Positions 54,991 to 64,000 of a stretch of DNA of 64,000 nucleotides are shown one piece after another. Below the pieces are notes generated by a model. The model was given only the letters and a program-made list of their open reading frames with translations, was not told the origin of the DNA and did no database searches. This DNA comes from Verrucomicrobiia bacterium (GTDB taxonomy: Bacteria > Verrucomicrobiota > Verrucomicrobiia > Opitutales > Cerasicoccaceae). Where the stretch lies: positions 1 to 64,000 of the forward strand of contig JAUIAM010000011.1 in assembly GCA_030425485.1 (NCBI GenBank). The letters run 5' to 3'. How positions within the stretch are numbered: position 1 is the stretch's first letter; every line of letters begins with the position of its first letter. Both the position numbers and the translations under genes were made by a program.

Positions 54991-56271
54991 ATGACTCACT
55001 CCCAAGATCTCTTCGAACGCGCCAAGCAGCTCATACCGGGCGGTGTTAACTCCCCCGTACGGGCCTTTCGCAGCGTGGGCGGTGCGCCGTTTTTCACCCG
55101 CTCGGCGAAGGGCTCACGCCTGACTACGGCGGACGGTCAGGAGCTGATCGACTACGTCTGCACCTGGGGCCCGGCCATCCACGGGCACAATCACGCCGCC
55201 ATTCGCGAGGCCGTGGCCGAGGCCCTTTCGCACGGCACGAGCTTTGGCACGCCCAACCCCTACGAGGTCGAGATGGCCGAGTTGATCGTCGAGCTGGTGC
55301 CAAGCGTGGAAAAAGTCCGTATGGTCAACAGCGGGACCGAAGCTACCATGTCCGCCATTCGCCTGGCCCGCGGCTACACCGGGCGCGACAAGATCATCAA
55401 GTTCGAAGGCTGCTACCACGGGCACGTTGACTCGCTGCTGGTCAAGGCAGGTTCGGGTGCCCTGACCCTGGGTAACCCCGACAGCGCGGGCGTACCGGCC
55501 AGCTTTGCCGCGGAGACCATCCTTTTACCCTACAATGACACCGCAGCGGTCGAGGCTGCCTTTGCTGCGCACGAGGGGCAGATCGCGGGCATCATCGTCG
55601 AGCCCTACCCGGCCAACTGCGGACTGATTTTGCCCCAGCCCGGCTACCTCGAAAGCCTGCGCGAACTGTGCACCAAGCACGGCACGGTGTTGATCTTCGA
55701 CGAAGTCATGACGGGCTTCCGGCTCGCCCCCGGCGGCGTGCAGGAAGTCTCGGGCGTCACGCCTGACCTCTGCGCCATGGGCAAGATCATCGGCGGCGGC
55801 CTGCCCGTAGGGGCCTTTGGCGGCAAAGCCGATATCATGGACCAGCTCGCACCGCTGGGCCCGGTCTATCAGGCGGGCACCCTGAGCGGAAACCCCCTCG
55901 CCATGGCGGCCGGTATCACCGCCCTGAAATTGCTCAAGAGCGAAAGTCCCTACGCACGGCTGGAAGCGATGGGGCAGCAGATTGCCAGTGCACTGCGTGA
56001 GGCTGCGGCCAAGCTCGGACTGCCGCTCCAGGTACCGCAAACCGGCTCCATGTTTTGCCTGTATTTTGCCGACGAGCCCGTGCTGGACTTTGACGCCGCC
56101 GTGGCCAGCGCGACAGACAAGTTCAAGCCGCTCTTCCACCACGCGATGGAGCACGGCGTCTACCTGCCACCCTCGGCCTACGAAACTTGCTTCATCAGTA
56201 CCGCCCACAGCGAAGACGACATCACGCGCACCTGCGAAGTCCTCACCGCCGGGTTGGCCAAACTGGGCTAA
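54991..56271 (+). CDS. hemL: Glutamate-1-semialdehyde 2,1-aminomutase
   Basis: The PLP enzyme forms 5-aminolevulinate for tetrapyrrole synthesis by the C5 route. The 426-residue protein has [11 protein letters not shown] near the start, [27 protein letters not shown] and the PLP lysine in [18 protein letters not shown]. The length is normal. It converges on the small periplasmic-type protein gene with stop codons overlapping by four bases. Confidence 0.96.
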   Translation: MTHSQDLFERAKQLIPGGVNSPVRAFRSVGGAPFFTRSAKGSRLTTADGQELIDYVCTWGPAIHGHNHAAIREAVAEALSHGTSFGTPNPYEVEMAELIVELVPSVEKVRMVNSGTEATMSAIRLARGYTGRDKIIKFEGCYHGHVDSLLVKAGSGALTLGNPDSAGVPASFAAETILLPYNDTAAVEAAFAAHEGQIAGIIVEPYPANCGLILPQPGYLESLRELCTKHGTVLIFDEVMTGFRLAPGGVQEVSGVTPDLCAMGKIIGGGLPVGAFGGKADIMDQLAPLGPVYQAGTLSGNPLAMAAGITALKLLKSESPYARLEAMGQQIASALREAAAKLGLPLQVPQTGSMFCLYFADEPVLDFDAAVASATDKFKPLFHHAMEHGVYLPPSAYETCFISTAHSEDDITRTCEVLTAGLAKLG

Positions 56272-56756
56272 TCCTCCAGTACCGTTACTTCGGCGATCAG
56301 CCACTCGCCGTCCACCTTGACCAGTTTCATGTGGTAGGGCTGGCGGCTGTACTCGCTTCCGCCCCGGGTGTTTACGTCTGCCGTGCCGATAAAGTTTACG
56401 CTGGCCGTACGCCCATCCTCAGAGATTTTAATCACCCGCGAGCTGAGGGAGACATCGGCCTCCGGCACCTGGCTGCGCATGCCCGCCATGGCCCCGGTCA
56501 ACTCCTTACGGGAACTGGCCTGCGAGAAGTGCGGCACCCGTAGATAAGGCTGCTCGACAAAGCAGGCGGCGAGCTTGCGCGCCGTGCCAAGGGTCTCGAT
56601 CTGGGTTTCATGCGGGGACTTTGAGCCCAGGTTCTCGAGCTTATCCAGCAGGGCGGATACCTGCTGCTCGTCGTCACTCTTTCCCATCTGAAATAGGAAG
56701 TAAACAGCGGCAACGAGGATGACCGCGATTGCGGCTATTTTAGCATTAGATGGCAT
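56268..56756 (-). CDS. Hypothetical membrane-anchored protein, NTF2-like fold possible
   Basis: From ATG 56756 the 162-residue product has an N-terminal membrane helix ([19 protein letters not shown]) and an outer domain with alternating charged and hydrophobic residues that ends [16 protein letters not shown]. This ending resembles NTF2/SnoaL-like lipoprotein or nuclear-transport-factor-like folds. Function unknown. It is the last gene of the gspE strand group, 27 bases after that ATPase. Confidence 0.65.
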   Translation of the reverse strand: MPSNAKIAAIAVILVAAVYFLFQMGKSDDEQQVSALLDKLENLGSKSPHETQIETLGTARKLAACFVEQPYLRVPHFSQASSRKELTGAMAGMRSQVPEADVSLSSRVIKISEDGRTASVNFIGTADVNTRGGSEYSRQPYHMKLVKVDGEWLIAEVTVLED

Positions 56757-56782
56757 ACAATTAAGTATCACATAGACACGAT

Positions 56783-58495
56783 CTAACCCGACCACTCGAA
56801 GGAGGTCGATTTCTCGATTTCGTCCAGCGTGGTGTGCCCGAGCAGGACTTTTTTCAGCCCGTCGTAGCGCAGCGGCTTGTAGCCGGTACGTTTGGCTGCC
56901 ACGGTCAGCTCGTGGATGCTCGCACTGGCCGAAATGAGCGAGCGCATCTCTTCGGAGATAACGGCCAGCTCGTGGAAGGAAACGCGACCGTGGTAACCTG
57001 TGCCGCGACAGGCCGTACAGCCCTTGCCCAAGTACATGGGAATGTCCTCGGCGACTTCGGCGTCGTAGAAAAATTCGCTCAGCTTCTCCTGCGAAGGGAA
57101 GTAAGCCTCCTTGCAGCGGTCACAGATACGGGCGGCAAGGCGCTGGGCCATCACAGCCAGGACCGACGGCGCCACCATGTAGGGCTCGATCCCGATCTCG
57201 GTCAGACGCGTGATGGCCTGAATCGCATTATTGGTGTGGAGGGTGGAAAAAACCAGGTGCCCCGTCAGGGCGGCCTCGGTGGCGATCTTAGCCGTTTCGA
57301 GGTCGCGAATTTCACCCACCAGAATAATGTCCGGGTCCTGCCGCAACATGGAGCGCAGCAGGCGGGCAAAATTCAGATCGATGTGGTTATTGACCTGCGA
57401 CTGGGTAATGCCCTCCAGGCGGATTTCCACCGGGTCCTCGATGGTGGAGATGTTCGCGTCTGGCTTGTTGATTTCGTGCAGGCCGGCGTAAAGCGTGGTG
57501 GTCTTACCCGAACCCGTGGGGCCGGTGACGAAGACAATGCCGTTCGGGCTCTTGATGATGCGCTTGAAAGGCTTCAGCACAGTTTGCGAGATCATCATTC
57601 TGTCCAGCGTCATGAACTCCCGCTTACTGGTTGAGGCCAGAATGCGGATAACGCACTTCTCCCCCTCTACGGTGGGAATGACCGAAACGCGGAAGTCCTG
57701 CTCGCGCGGCCCGATGGGCATGGACATGCGCCCGTCATGCGGAAAGCGTGACTCGGCGATGTTCAAGTCGCACATGATCTTGATGCGGCACATGATGGCC
57801 GCGTGGATGACCTTGGAAAAGCGCATCATCTCGCGCAGGCGACCGTCGATGCGGAAGCGCACCACCGTCTGCTCCATATGGGGCTCGATGTGGATGTCCG
57901 AGCTACGCTCGCGCATGGCGAAGTAAAGCATGGCGTCCACGATACGAATCAGCCCCTTGGACTCGCTCAGGCTGACGATATCATGGGTCGAAAATTGCTG
58001 GATGAGCGAATCGCTGGAAGCGGCCAACTCATCGATGATCGAGCGCACGTCCTCCTCTGTGGCGTAGTGGATCTCAATCGCGTCTCGAATCTCACTCGGC
58101 AGGGCAAAAACCGGGCTTACGTCCAACCCCGTAATACCAGCCAGACGGTTTACCAGCGCCTCATCTGCCGGATCTGAAAAGGCAATCGTGATGACATCGT
58201 TAATCAGGTACAGTGGCAGGACCTGCGCCTTACGGGCGATGGCGGGCGGCACAGCCTCCAGGGCCTCGGGCGTGACCACGCTGGCAAAGGGGTCAACATA
58301 GGCGTGACCGATGCAGTTGCTAAAGAGACGACAGGCTTCGGAATGCGAGATCAGGTTCTCGATAATCATCGCCTCGACGAACTCGAGCGTACCCTCGCCG
58401 TACTTTTTCTCCAGACGCGTGATCTCCGCCTCCGCCAGAAAGGGTTTGGTCTCACGCAGCAGGCGCAGGAAGTCTTTATTCGGTTTTCCGGGCAC
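56783..58495 (-). CDS. GspE/PilB-family secretion or type IV pilus ATPase
   Basis: The 570-residue ATPase (GTG start at 58495, chosen because the frame before it reads within the preceding gene) would power assembly of a type IV pilus or type II secretion pseudopilus. It has an MshEN-like N-domain, the Asp box SSDIHIEPH, Walker A GPTGSGKTTT at about 325-334, STIEDPVEIRLEGITQ, and a tetracysteine metal motif CDRC...CTAC near the C-terminus. No pilin, GspF or GspD lies beside it in the window. The gene start overlaps the preceding small gene by 20 bases. Confidence 0.92.
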   Translation of the reverse strand: MPGKPNKDFLRLLRETKPFLAEAEITRLEKKYGEGTLEFVEAMIIENLISHSEACRLFSNCIGHAYVDPFASVVTPEALEAVPPAIARKAQVLPLYLINDVITIAFSDPADEALVNRLAGITGLDVSPVFALPSEIRDAIEIHYATEEDVRSIIDELAASSDSLIQQFSTHDIVSLSESKGLIRIVDAMLYFAMRERSSDIHIEPHMEQTVVRFRIDGRLREMMRFSKVIHAAIMCRIKIMCDLNIAESRFPHDGRMSMPIGPREQDFRVSVIPTVEGEKCVIRILASTSKREFMTLDRMMISQTVLKPFKRIIKSPNGIVFVTGPTGSGKTTTLYAGLHEINKPDANISTIEDPVEIRLEGITQSQVNNHIDLNFARLLRSMLRQDPDIILVGEIRDLETAKIATEAALTGHLVFSTLHTNNAIQAITRLTEIGIEPYMVAPSVLAVMAQRLAARICDRCKEAYFPSQEKLSEFFYDAEVAEDIPMYLGKGCTACRGTGYHGRVSFHELAVISEEMRSLISASASIHELTVAAKRTGYKPLRYDGLKKVLLGHTTLDEIEKSTSFEWSG

Positions 58496-58667
58496 GATTA
58501 CGCTTTCGTTTCTTGAACATCGACTGGATTTCGCTCTGGTCAACCATCTCGCGGCCAGAACCAGAAATAGCGCGCTCCTGCTCCACTTCCTTGAGCAGGT
58601 CTTTCAGGCAGTAGCGAACTTCCTGCATGGGCGCAGGTTGTCCACTGTCTGGGGCGGAATCACTCAT
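58476..58667 (-). CDS. Small hypothetical protein between response regulator and GspE ATPase
   Basis: From ATG 58667 the 63-residue product reads MSDSAPDSGQPAPMQEV, then a helical part, then a very basic end (FKKRKRNRARKTE). It overlaps the response regulator by eight bases and the ATPase by 20, which supports coupled translation of all three. No family recognised. Confidence 0.6.
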   Translation of the reverse strand: MSDSAPDSGQPAPMQEVRYCLKDLLKEVEQERAISGSGREMVDQSEIQSMFKKRKRNRARKTE

Positions 58668-59043
58668 CGAACAACTCCTCAAAGGCCCGGCGAAAGAGCT
58701 CAGTCACCTCCGAGCGGGGGAGGTCCTTGCGGATGTACTCGACCGCGCCGCTGTTGGCCGCAGTTTCTACCACCTCGCGCGAGGCCAGAGAGGTCATCAT
58801 GATGACGATGGCCTCGGGGTCGATCTCCTGGAGCTTGGCCAGGGCGGTCAGGCCGTCCATCTCGGGCATATTAACGTCCATGACCACCAGATCGGGCTCG
58901 TGCGCCTGATAAGCCTCAAGTCCAAGCTTACCGTTTTTCGCCTCGATGACCTCATTGACTCCCAAGCCAACCAGAATGAGTTTCACGTACATGCGCACGT
59001 GGGGCTCGTCATCAATCAAAAGTGCTTTCTGTGGTACGGGCAT
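58660..59043 (-). CDS. Single-domain response regulator (CheY-like)
   Basis: From ATG 59043 the 127-residue product is a lone receiver domain: the acidic pair in LLIDDEPHVR, the phospho-acceptor Asp in VVMDVNMPEMDG and the conserved Lys in RKDLP. It has no output domain, so it must signal by protein contact. Its overlap with the small gene and GspE suggests control of pilus or secretion activity. No histidine kinase is nearby. Confidence 0.9.
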   Translation of the reverse strand: MPVPQKALLIDDEPHVRMYVKLILVGLGVNEVIEAKNGKLGLEAYQAHEPDLVVMDVNMPEMDGLTALAKLQEIDPEAIVIMMTSLASREVVETAANSGAVEYIRKDLPRSEVTELFRRAFEELFDE

Positions 59044-59222
59044 AAGATTCGGTGTCTTGAACAGTAGCATAAGCCTAAGCCTACGTCCAAGGAAAGCAAA
59101 AGTTTAGCCACGGTTTGCCTGTAGGTTGCGATCCCGCGATTTTGCCACAAAATTGTCACAGCCTGCGCTGACAACAAAGGTTGCTTTTTAGGGCAAAGGC
59201 CCTTTAAACTCAGAGCCCATAA

Positions 59223-61694
59223 GTGCAAGGGCTTGGATCCAGTTTAAAGATTCCCGACCTTTGGCAGCAGGAGGCTGTCAATTACCTGAAAGACGGTAAA
59301 GATGTGGTCGTCCACGCCCCCACCGGGGCCGGAAAAACCTATATCTTTGAGCTGTTGATGAACAGCGGGTTCAAGCGGCAGGCCATCTACACCGTGCCTA
59401 CTCGCGCCCTGGCCAACGACAAGCTCTACGAGTGGCGCAGCAGCGGCTGGAACGTCGGCATCGCCACGGGGGACGTCTCCGAGAAAACCGACGCCCCCAT
59501 CGTCGTCGCTACGCTGGAGACACAGAAGTCGCGCTTTCTGCGCGGGGAAGGCCCCGGCCTGCTCGTCATCGACGAGTACCAGATGCTGGCCGACCCCACC
59601 CGCGGCGTGAACTACGAGCTGGCCATCGCCTCGGCCCCGCCCGGCACGCAGCTCCTGCTCCTGAGCGGCAGCGTCGGCAACCCCCAGAAAATGGTCGCCT
59701 GGCTCAAGCGTATTGGCCGCGACGCAGAGCTGGTCTACCGCCACGAACGCCCCGTCCCCCAGGAGGAAATCATGATGGAGGCCCTGCCCGACCGCCTCCC
59801 CGGCGGCATCCGGGGCTTTTGGCCGCGCCACATCGCCCGCGCCCTGGCCTCAGACTTTGGCCCCATCCTGGTCTTTGCCCCCCAGCGCCGCGCCGCCGAG
59901 GAACTGGCCAAGCAACTCTGCTCCGCCCTGCCCACCCCGGAGTGGCTCGAACTTACACCCGACCAGAGAAAACTGGCCGGCGACCCACTGAACAAGATGC
60001 TGAAAAACCGCATCGCCTTTCACCACAGCGGCCTGAGCTACCAGCAGCGCGCAGGGTTAATCGAGCCCCTGGCCAAAGCCGGACAATTACGCGTCATCAT
60101 CGCCACCACAGGGCTGGCCGCGGGGATCAATTTCTGCATGAAATCCGTCCTCGTGACTGAGCGCGAGTACCTGGCCGGTGGCCGTAGCCAGCTCATCCGG
60201 GCAGACGAGCTTTTGCAAATGTTTGGCCGGGCTGGGCGACGCGGACTCGACGACAAGGGCTACGTCCTCGTCGCCCCCGGCAAACCGCGCCTGAACGAAG
60301 CCCGCCCGCTCCAGCTAAAGCGCAGCACAAACGTCGACTGGGCCAGCATGATTACCACCATGCAAGTGGCCGCGCGGCACAACGAGTCACCCGTCAAAGC
60401 CGCCGACAAGCTCTCACAACGCCTCTACAGCGAGCGTCCGGTCGAACTCGGCCTGCGCCAACTCAGCATTTCGCGCAAGCGCCGCACCTTGACCGAGCAG
60501 CCGGAGACCATGACCGAGTCGGCCCGCCCCAAGATCAAGGAGATGCTTAACTCTGCGGGTGAATGGGAACGCCAGCGCCCCAAGGTCAAGGCACGCCTCG
60601 GCGATACGATGCTTTACGCCAAGGGGGAGTGGAAGCGCACCCTAAAGTCCCCCGAGTCACTGAGCCGGATCGAAGTCGGCAACCTGTGCAAACTGACCTC
60701 CGAGCACGGCAACATCTACGGGCGACAGGTTGCACTGGCCCAGATGCCACGCGAGGACAACTCGGGCGAAGTCGTCCTGGCCAAGTGGATGCACCAACAC
60801 GTCAAGGCGCACTACCGCCAGAGTGACCCCGAGGGCACCCTGCCCGGTAAGCACTGGCAACTCGAACTCTTCGAGAAGGAACTCGTCCCCCTGCTCCCGT
60901 ACTTCACCCGTGGCGGGCAGTTGACCGAACTCGTGGAGCATAACGGCACGATCAGCGCACGGCTGGACTACTCCTCGGCCCAGGTCTTCGCCCGGGTAGA
61001 TTCCCACGGACGCGCGCTTATCAACCCGCCTTTTCGCGTCGTCGAACCGCCCCCCTTCCCCACCTTTGCAGAGATGGCTGGCCCTCCCGAACAGGAGCTC
61101 AAACGCCACAGCCCAGCCGAGTGGTGGTACCAGCTCGGGCTGATTGACGACCGCAAACAACCCACCCGCCGCGGCGTCATATTCAGCTATTTTAACCACG
61201 GCGAAGGCCTCGCGATCGCCGCCGCGCTGGAGGACAAATCCTACGCGCTGGAGGACCTCGTATTTGACCTGGCCAACCTCCGCGCCGGCCACCGTTTCGA
61301 GGAATTTGACAACAGCAGCGGGCGGCTGGGAAACATCTCCCGCCTGCGCTACCACGGAGCCACCTGCCCCGGCTACCTCAGCCAGGGCGTACCCACCGAG
61401 TACGGCAACGGCGCGGCCGAAGTCCTGGCCAAAGTCCGCCAAAACCCCGCTATGCGCACCGAGTTCATCTCCGACATGCTCCGCCCCGGCGACATCGAGC
61501 GCGCCGCCCTGGAGTGGCGTAGCGTGCTCAACCACGTCTGCAGCGCACCGGACTACCCCTGGGAGCGCTGGCGTGAATTTCAGGACCTATGCCGCGCCTA
61601 CGTGGCCCAGCATTTTGCAGTGGCTCAAGTCACCGCCGTGCCCGAGCTAACCCCCAACCAGCGTCAGCGCTTCGACTGCCTGCTACGCTGGTAA
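59223..61694 (+). CDS. Ski2-like superfamily 2 DExH-type helicase
   Basis: The 823-residue protein (GTG start at 59223) has Walker A APTGAGKT at 32-39, DEYQ at 117-120 in place of DExH, LSGSVGN at about 148, and motif VI QMFGRAGRRG at 332-341. The two RecA domains end near residue 355. The remaining ~470 residues have no domain I recognise and include helical and winged-helix-like parts. RNA or DNA unwinding is expected; which one is not clear. It stands alone and is divergent from the response regulator. Confidence 0.87.
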   Translation: MQGLGSSLKIPDLWQQEAVNYLKDGKDVVVHAPTGAGKTYIFELLMNSGFKRQAIYTVPTRALANDKLYEWRSSGWNVGIATGDVSEKTDAPIVVATLETQKSRFLRGEGPGLLVIDEYQMLADPTRGVNYELAIASAPPGTQLLLLSGSVGNPQKMVAWLKRIGRDAELVYRHERPVPQEEIMMEALPDRLPGGIRGFWPRHIARALASDFGPILVFAPQRRAAEELAKQLCSALPTPEWLELTPDQRKLAGDPLNKMLKNRIAFHHSGLSYQQRAGLIEPLAKAGQLRVIIATTGLAAGINFCMKSVLVTEREYLAGGRSQLIRADELLQMFGRAGRRGLDDKGYVLVAPGKPRLNEARPLQLKRSTNVDWASMITTMQVAARHNESPVKAADKLSQRLYSERPVELGLRQLSISRKRRTLTEQPETMTESARPKIKEMLNSAGEWERQRPKVKARLGDTMLYAKGEWKRTLKSPESLSRIEVGNLCKLTSEHGNIYGRQVALAQMPREDNSGEVVLAKWMHQHVKAHYRQSDPEGTLPGKHWQLELFEKELVPLLPYFTRGGQLTELVEHNGTISARLDYSSAQVFARVDSHGRALINPPFRVVEPPPFPTFAEMAGPPEQELKRHSPAEWWYQLGLIDDRKQPTRRGVIFSYFNHGEGLAIAAALEDKSYALEDLVFDLANLRAGHRFEEFDNSSGRLGNISRLRYHGATCPGYLSQGVPTEYGNGAAEVLAKVRQNPAMRTEFISDMLRPGDIERAALEWRSVLNHVCSAPDYPWERWREFQDLCRAYVAQHFAVAQVTAVPELTPNQRQRFDCLLRW

Positions 61695-62123
61695 TCCAAC
61701 CGCGTATCAGGTTTTTCGATACACTGGAGCAATTTGAGAAATATTGTGTCCGCAGGTTAAAAAACTAGAGGCGTCTCCGGCTACGGTTTTACTTAAACGG
61801 CATGAGTGCCCCGTCAGCCAAGTTTTTTGCAAAAAGTGAATAGCCGCAATAAGCACAAAAAGGCATGCGGCTTTGCCTAAGATAAAGCTTAAACCTGAAG
61901 CTCTCTGCGACTTTGCGTCTCTGCGGTGAAATACTTTAGACACGGCCTAAGCCGTGTCTTCAAATTCATCAAGGTCGGTAGAAAAGGGTCTTTTCGCGTC
62001 TTTTTCCGTTTTCTCAGTTCATGAATCTGGATTCACACCACTTCGAAAGCCGAAAAAATCCTCAAAATTACCTCTTTTTCCCTCGTTTCTTAATTTGAAG
62101 ACACAGCCTAGGCGGACATCACA
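61695..62123. other. Intergenic region with repeats
   Basis: No gene is supported. The minus-strand frame at 61707-61943 has low-complexity wording of a kind often read from intergenic repeats. A palindrome (GACACGGC CTAA GCCGTGTC) lies at about 61939-61958, an 80-bp repeat copy at 61951-62030, and a second TTTGAAGACACAGCCTAG at about 62094-62111 that echoes one end of the repeat. Confidence 0.6.
61951..62030. repeat. Copy 2 of the 80-bp dispersed repeat (inverted)
   Basis: This is the exact reverse complement of 25408-25487. It begins GCCGTGTCTTCAAATTC and ends TCATGAATCTGG. Here it is extended at its left by a palindromic GACACGGC that is not present in copy 1. Confidence 0.9.
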
Positions 62124-62978
62124 CTAGGACAGGGTTTTCAGCATGCCATCGACCTCACCCGCAAAGGCATTCAGCGTGCGCTGAACGAAAGCCCCAACGC
62201 TCAGCGCCTCATCCTGCACCAGCTCGGTCAGGTCAACCGCATAGGCGATACGGGTCGACTCATCCGTCGAGTGCGAGTCGAAGAAGGTGGCGTTGGCCAG
62301 GCGACGCCCCTCGACCGCGAGGTCGTAACGCTTACCGCCGGAAATTTGCGAGTCAAAGACACCATTGAGGGCAGAAGCCAGATTCGGGTGCGCGTCCAGT
62401 GCATGCACGACCTTCAGGCTGTCAGGCAGCCAGTCCAGGCAGCGCCAGACTTCGCAGCCGTAGAGCTTCTCCGGGCGCAGCTCCTGCGGCAAGCGCAAGA
62501 TAGCCGCGTGCAGGGCCAGAAACACCCCGATGTGCGTGGCATGCTTGTCAAAGGGGTTGTGCGTATAGACGAAGCGCGGCTGAGCCGCCCGCAGGAGGGC
62601 TTCCAGTTCATCGATGAGTGAAGCGCGCTTGTCCGCCTCTTTGGCCACGGAGCTGGCGTACCCCAACTGCGCCATAAAACTGTATTGCCCGATACTAGCC
62701 GCGAGACGCTGTTCCTGCACGCGGATGGCCTTCATATCCTCATCGGTAAAGTTGGCATAGGGGCCTGTGCGCGAGCTCCCCGCACCGTCCGTGCAGGTAA
62801 CGCCGCCGAACCACTGGTCCGGGCACTGGAAACACTCCAGGATGCCGTGCAGGGCCATGAACTCCAAGTCATCCTGGTGCGCCCCCACCCCGAGGTGAGT
62901 TGTGCGCTGGAGGGCTTCAGTCGTTTCGAGGCTATCGGGGATGTACAGGTCAGCGTTGGCTTGGCTAAGCTTCATCAT
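62124..62978 (-). CDS. PIG-L family deacetylase (LmbE-like)
   Basis: The 284-residue enzyme has the zinc-binding GAHQDDLEFM block (AHxDD) near residues 32-41 and THNPFDKHATHIG near 139. Family members remove N-acetyl groups from GlcNAc-type sugars. ATG 62978 or the next codon is the start. It lies 11 bases after the ROK kinase gene on the same strand, so a joint role in an amino-sugar pathway is plausible. Confidence 0.88.
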   Translation of the reverse strand: MMKLSQANADLYIPDSLETTEALQRTTHLGVGAHQDDLEFMALHGILECFQCPDQWFGGVTCTDGAGSSRTGPYANFTDEDMKAIRVQEQRLAASIGQYSFMAQLGYASSVAKEADKRASLIDELEALLRAAQPRFVYTHNPFDKHATHIGVFLALHAAILRLPQELRPEKLYGCEVWRCLDWLPDSLKVVHALDAHPNLASALNGVFDSQISGGKRYDLAVEGRRLANATFFDSHSTDESTRIAYAVDLTELVQDEALSVGAFVQRTLNAFAGEVDGMLKTLS

Positions 62979-62989
62979 CAGGTATCGAT

Positions 62990-63997
62990 TCAGGGCAGGA
63001 CGGGCAATGCAGCGGCCGCGATGGCCTGCCCGTGGCGTTTCATTTTCTCATCCGGCATGCTGAGGCTAACCTTATCGGCCAGCGGCGCGAATTCCAGACT
63101 TAAGACTTTGCGTGCTTCATCCATGATGAGCTCGCCTCCGTTACCCGAGGTCACGCGACCGAGCAGCAGCAGGTGCCGGAAGTCATAAAAATCACTGTAG
63201 TGGGCAATGCTGTAGCCCAGGCAGGTTCCGATCGTACGGTAGATGTTGAGCGCGCGCTCGTCGCCTTGGGCCGCCTTGGACTGCACGCACTCCAGTTGCT
63301 CCGGGAAGGGAATCTCGCTGGAAATGCTCAGGCCACTGGCGGGGATCAGACGGGCCACTGCCTGCTGGGAAAAGTATTGCACGCCGCAGCCAGCATCACC
63401 GCTCCATTCATCAACGGGTGCATGCTCGCGATAGTCCACCGGGGCAAAAGCCAGCTCGTTCAGCCAACCCTTTACCTGACCGCTGCCATCCACGTATCCG
63501 GCAGCCTGACTGGTCCCCATCGAAATGCCGAGCACGGCCTGATCGCCGAGCGACATGGCCCCGGCCAGCGCGGTCACGTCGCCGTCGTTGGCCACGACTA
63601 CGGGCACTTTCCACTCGGACTCCAGCTCCCGAAACAAGCCGCGGATGTGACGGTCGAAGTCCTCCGGGCTTAAGCCACGGAAGAGCGAGGCCGCACGCGG
63701 CTCGTTGTTAATGTATACGCCAGCGGCACTGCCACCGATACCATCGAGACTGGGAAGGCGGCGCGCGGCGCGTTCGATGCTGTCGCGGATGCCCGCGATG
63801 TGGTAAGCCGGGTCCGACTCAAAGTAAGGGCTCCACTTAATCTCTTCGGAGTAAATCACCTCACCCTCAATGAGGGCGGCGCACTTGCGGTCGCTTCCCC
63901 CGAGGTCAAAGCCAACGCGATTGCCCTTAAGCTGAAAGCTCGACTGCGCCTCCACGGGGGCACCCTCTGCCACTTCACCAACAGTACCTGCCCGCAC
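62990..63997 (-). CDS. ROK-family sugar kinase/regulator-like protein (start may lie beyond the window)
   Basis: The frame begins at 63997, three bases from the window edge, so the 5' end may be incomplete. The ATP-binding block RVGFDLGGSDRKCAALIEG begins about residue 27, VVANDGDVTALAGA is the sugar-binding region, and GISMGTSQAAGYV follows. The usual zinc CxCGxxGC motif of ROK is not evident. A glucokinase or N-acetylglucosamine/mannosamine kinase is likely, with the neighbouring PIG-L deacetylase favouring an amino sugar. Confidence 0.78.
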   Translation of the reverse strand: MRAGTVGEVAEGAPVEAQSSFQLKGNRVGFDLGGSDRKCAALIEGEVIYSEEIKWSPYFESDPAYHIAGIRDSIERAARRLPSLDGIGGSAAGVYINNEPRAASLFRGLSPEDFDRHIRGLFRELESEWKVPVVVANDGDVTALAGAMSLGDQAVLGISMGTSQAAGYVDGSGQVKGWLNELAFAPVDYREHAPVDEWSGDAGCGVQYFSQQAVARLIPASGLSISSEIPFPEQLECVQSKAAQGDERALNIYRTIGTCLGYSIAHYSDFYDFRHLLLLGRVTSGNGGELIMDEARKVLSLEFAPLADKVSLSMPDEKMKRHGQAIAAAALPVLP

Positions 63998-64000
63998 GGC

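Noticed and set aside
61707-61943. 78-residue minus-strand frame
   Set aside because: The starting FHRRDAKSQRASG wording is typical of a translated intergenic repeat, not of a gene.

Overview
The window reads as a chromosomal segment of a Gram-negative, probably marine or host-associated member of the Verrucomicrobiota, most likely class Opitutae. This is inferred from gene content: two PEP-CTERM proteins, a GSII-type glutamine synthetase, an LptD outer-membrane protein, two sulfatases with a GH38 mannosidase, and a lysine/alanine-rich histone-like tail. Base composition looks fairly GC-rich throughout, apart from an AT-rich stretch near 12.5-12.7 kb. No species can be named from the sequence alone.

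Layout. 0-3 kb: tail of a histone-like gene, an overlapping kinase-like/PP2C phosphatase pair, and glnA behind a good sigma-54-type promoter. 3-7.1 kb: tRNA-Ser and a nitric-oxide module (Rrf2/NsrR-like regulator, quinol-type NO reductase, RIC iron-sulfur repair protein) sharing a palindromic operator candidate. 7.1-12.3 kb: DUF488 protein, a trans-sulfuration PLP enzyme, a chimeric HPP/chloride-channel pseudogene, a three-gene rnk-like/DUF3088/HAD operon, a 41-residue basic protein and a UPF0316 membrane protein.

12.3-25.5 kb is the accessory region. It holds a complete type I Wadjet operon (jetABCD, anti-plasmid SMC system), a tyrosine recombinase cut off exactly where Wadjet ends, a small single-TM protein that may be a defence effector, then tmRNA (ssrA), tRNA-Arg, a dead SDR gene, tRNA-Thr, an intact HPP gene whose 5' part is duplicated at 8.9 kb, a GNAT and a MarR gene. 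The 3' end of ssrA is a plausible integration site, but I could not see the matching second att site.

25.5-42.3 kb is carbohydrate metabolism: a PEP-CTERM protein, two sulfatases, an IclR and an AraC regulator, GH38 alpha-mannosidase, then a minus-strand hexuronate operon (uronate isomerase, SDR reductase, KDG kinase, two dehydrogenases, LacI regulator) that also contains a secreted trypsin-like PEP-CTERM protease. The uronate dehydratase, KDPG aldolase and any transporter are missing from the window.

42.3-62 kb is mostly housekeeping: Na+/H+ antiporter, LptD, ScpA, thioredoxin, lytic transglycosylase, DAHP synthase, RluA-type pseudouridine synthase, TonB, Maf, NAD synthetase, HemL, a GspE/PilB ATPase with a small protein and a response regulator, and a Ski2-like helicase. 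The window closes with a PIG-L deacetylase and a ROK kinase (possibly incomplete). Two small repeat families were found: an identical 80-bp sequence in inverted orientation at 25.4 and 62.0 kb, and ~33-bp inverted repeats flanking a tiny membrane-protein gene between nadE and hemL.
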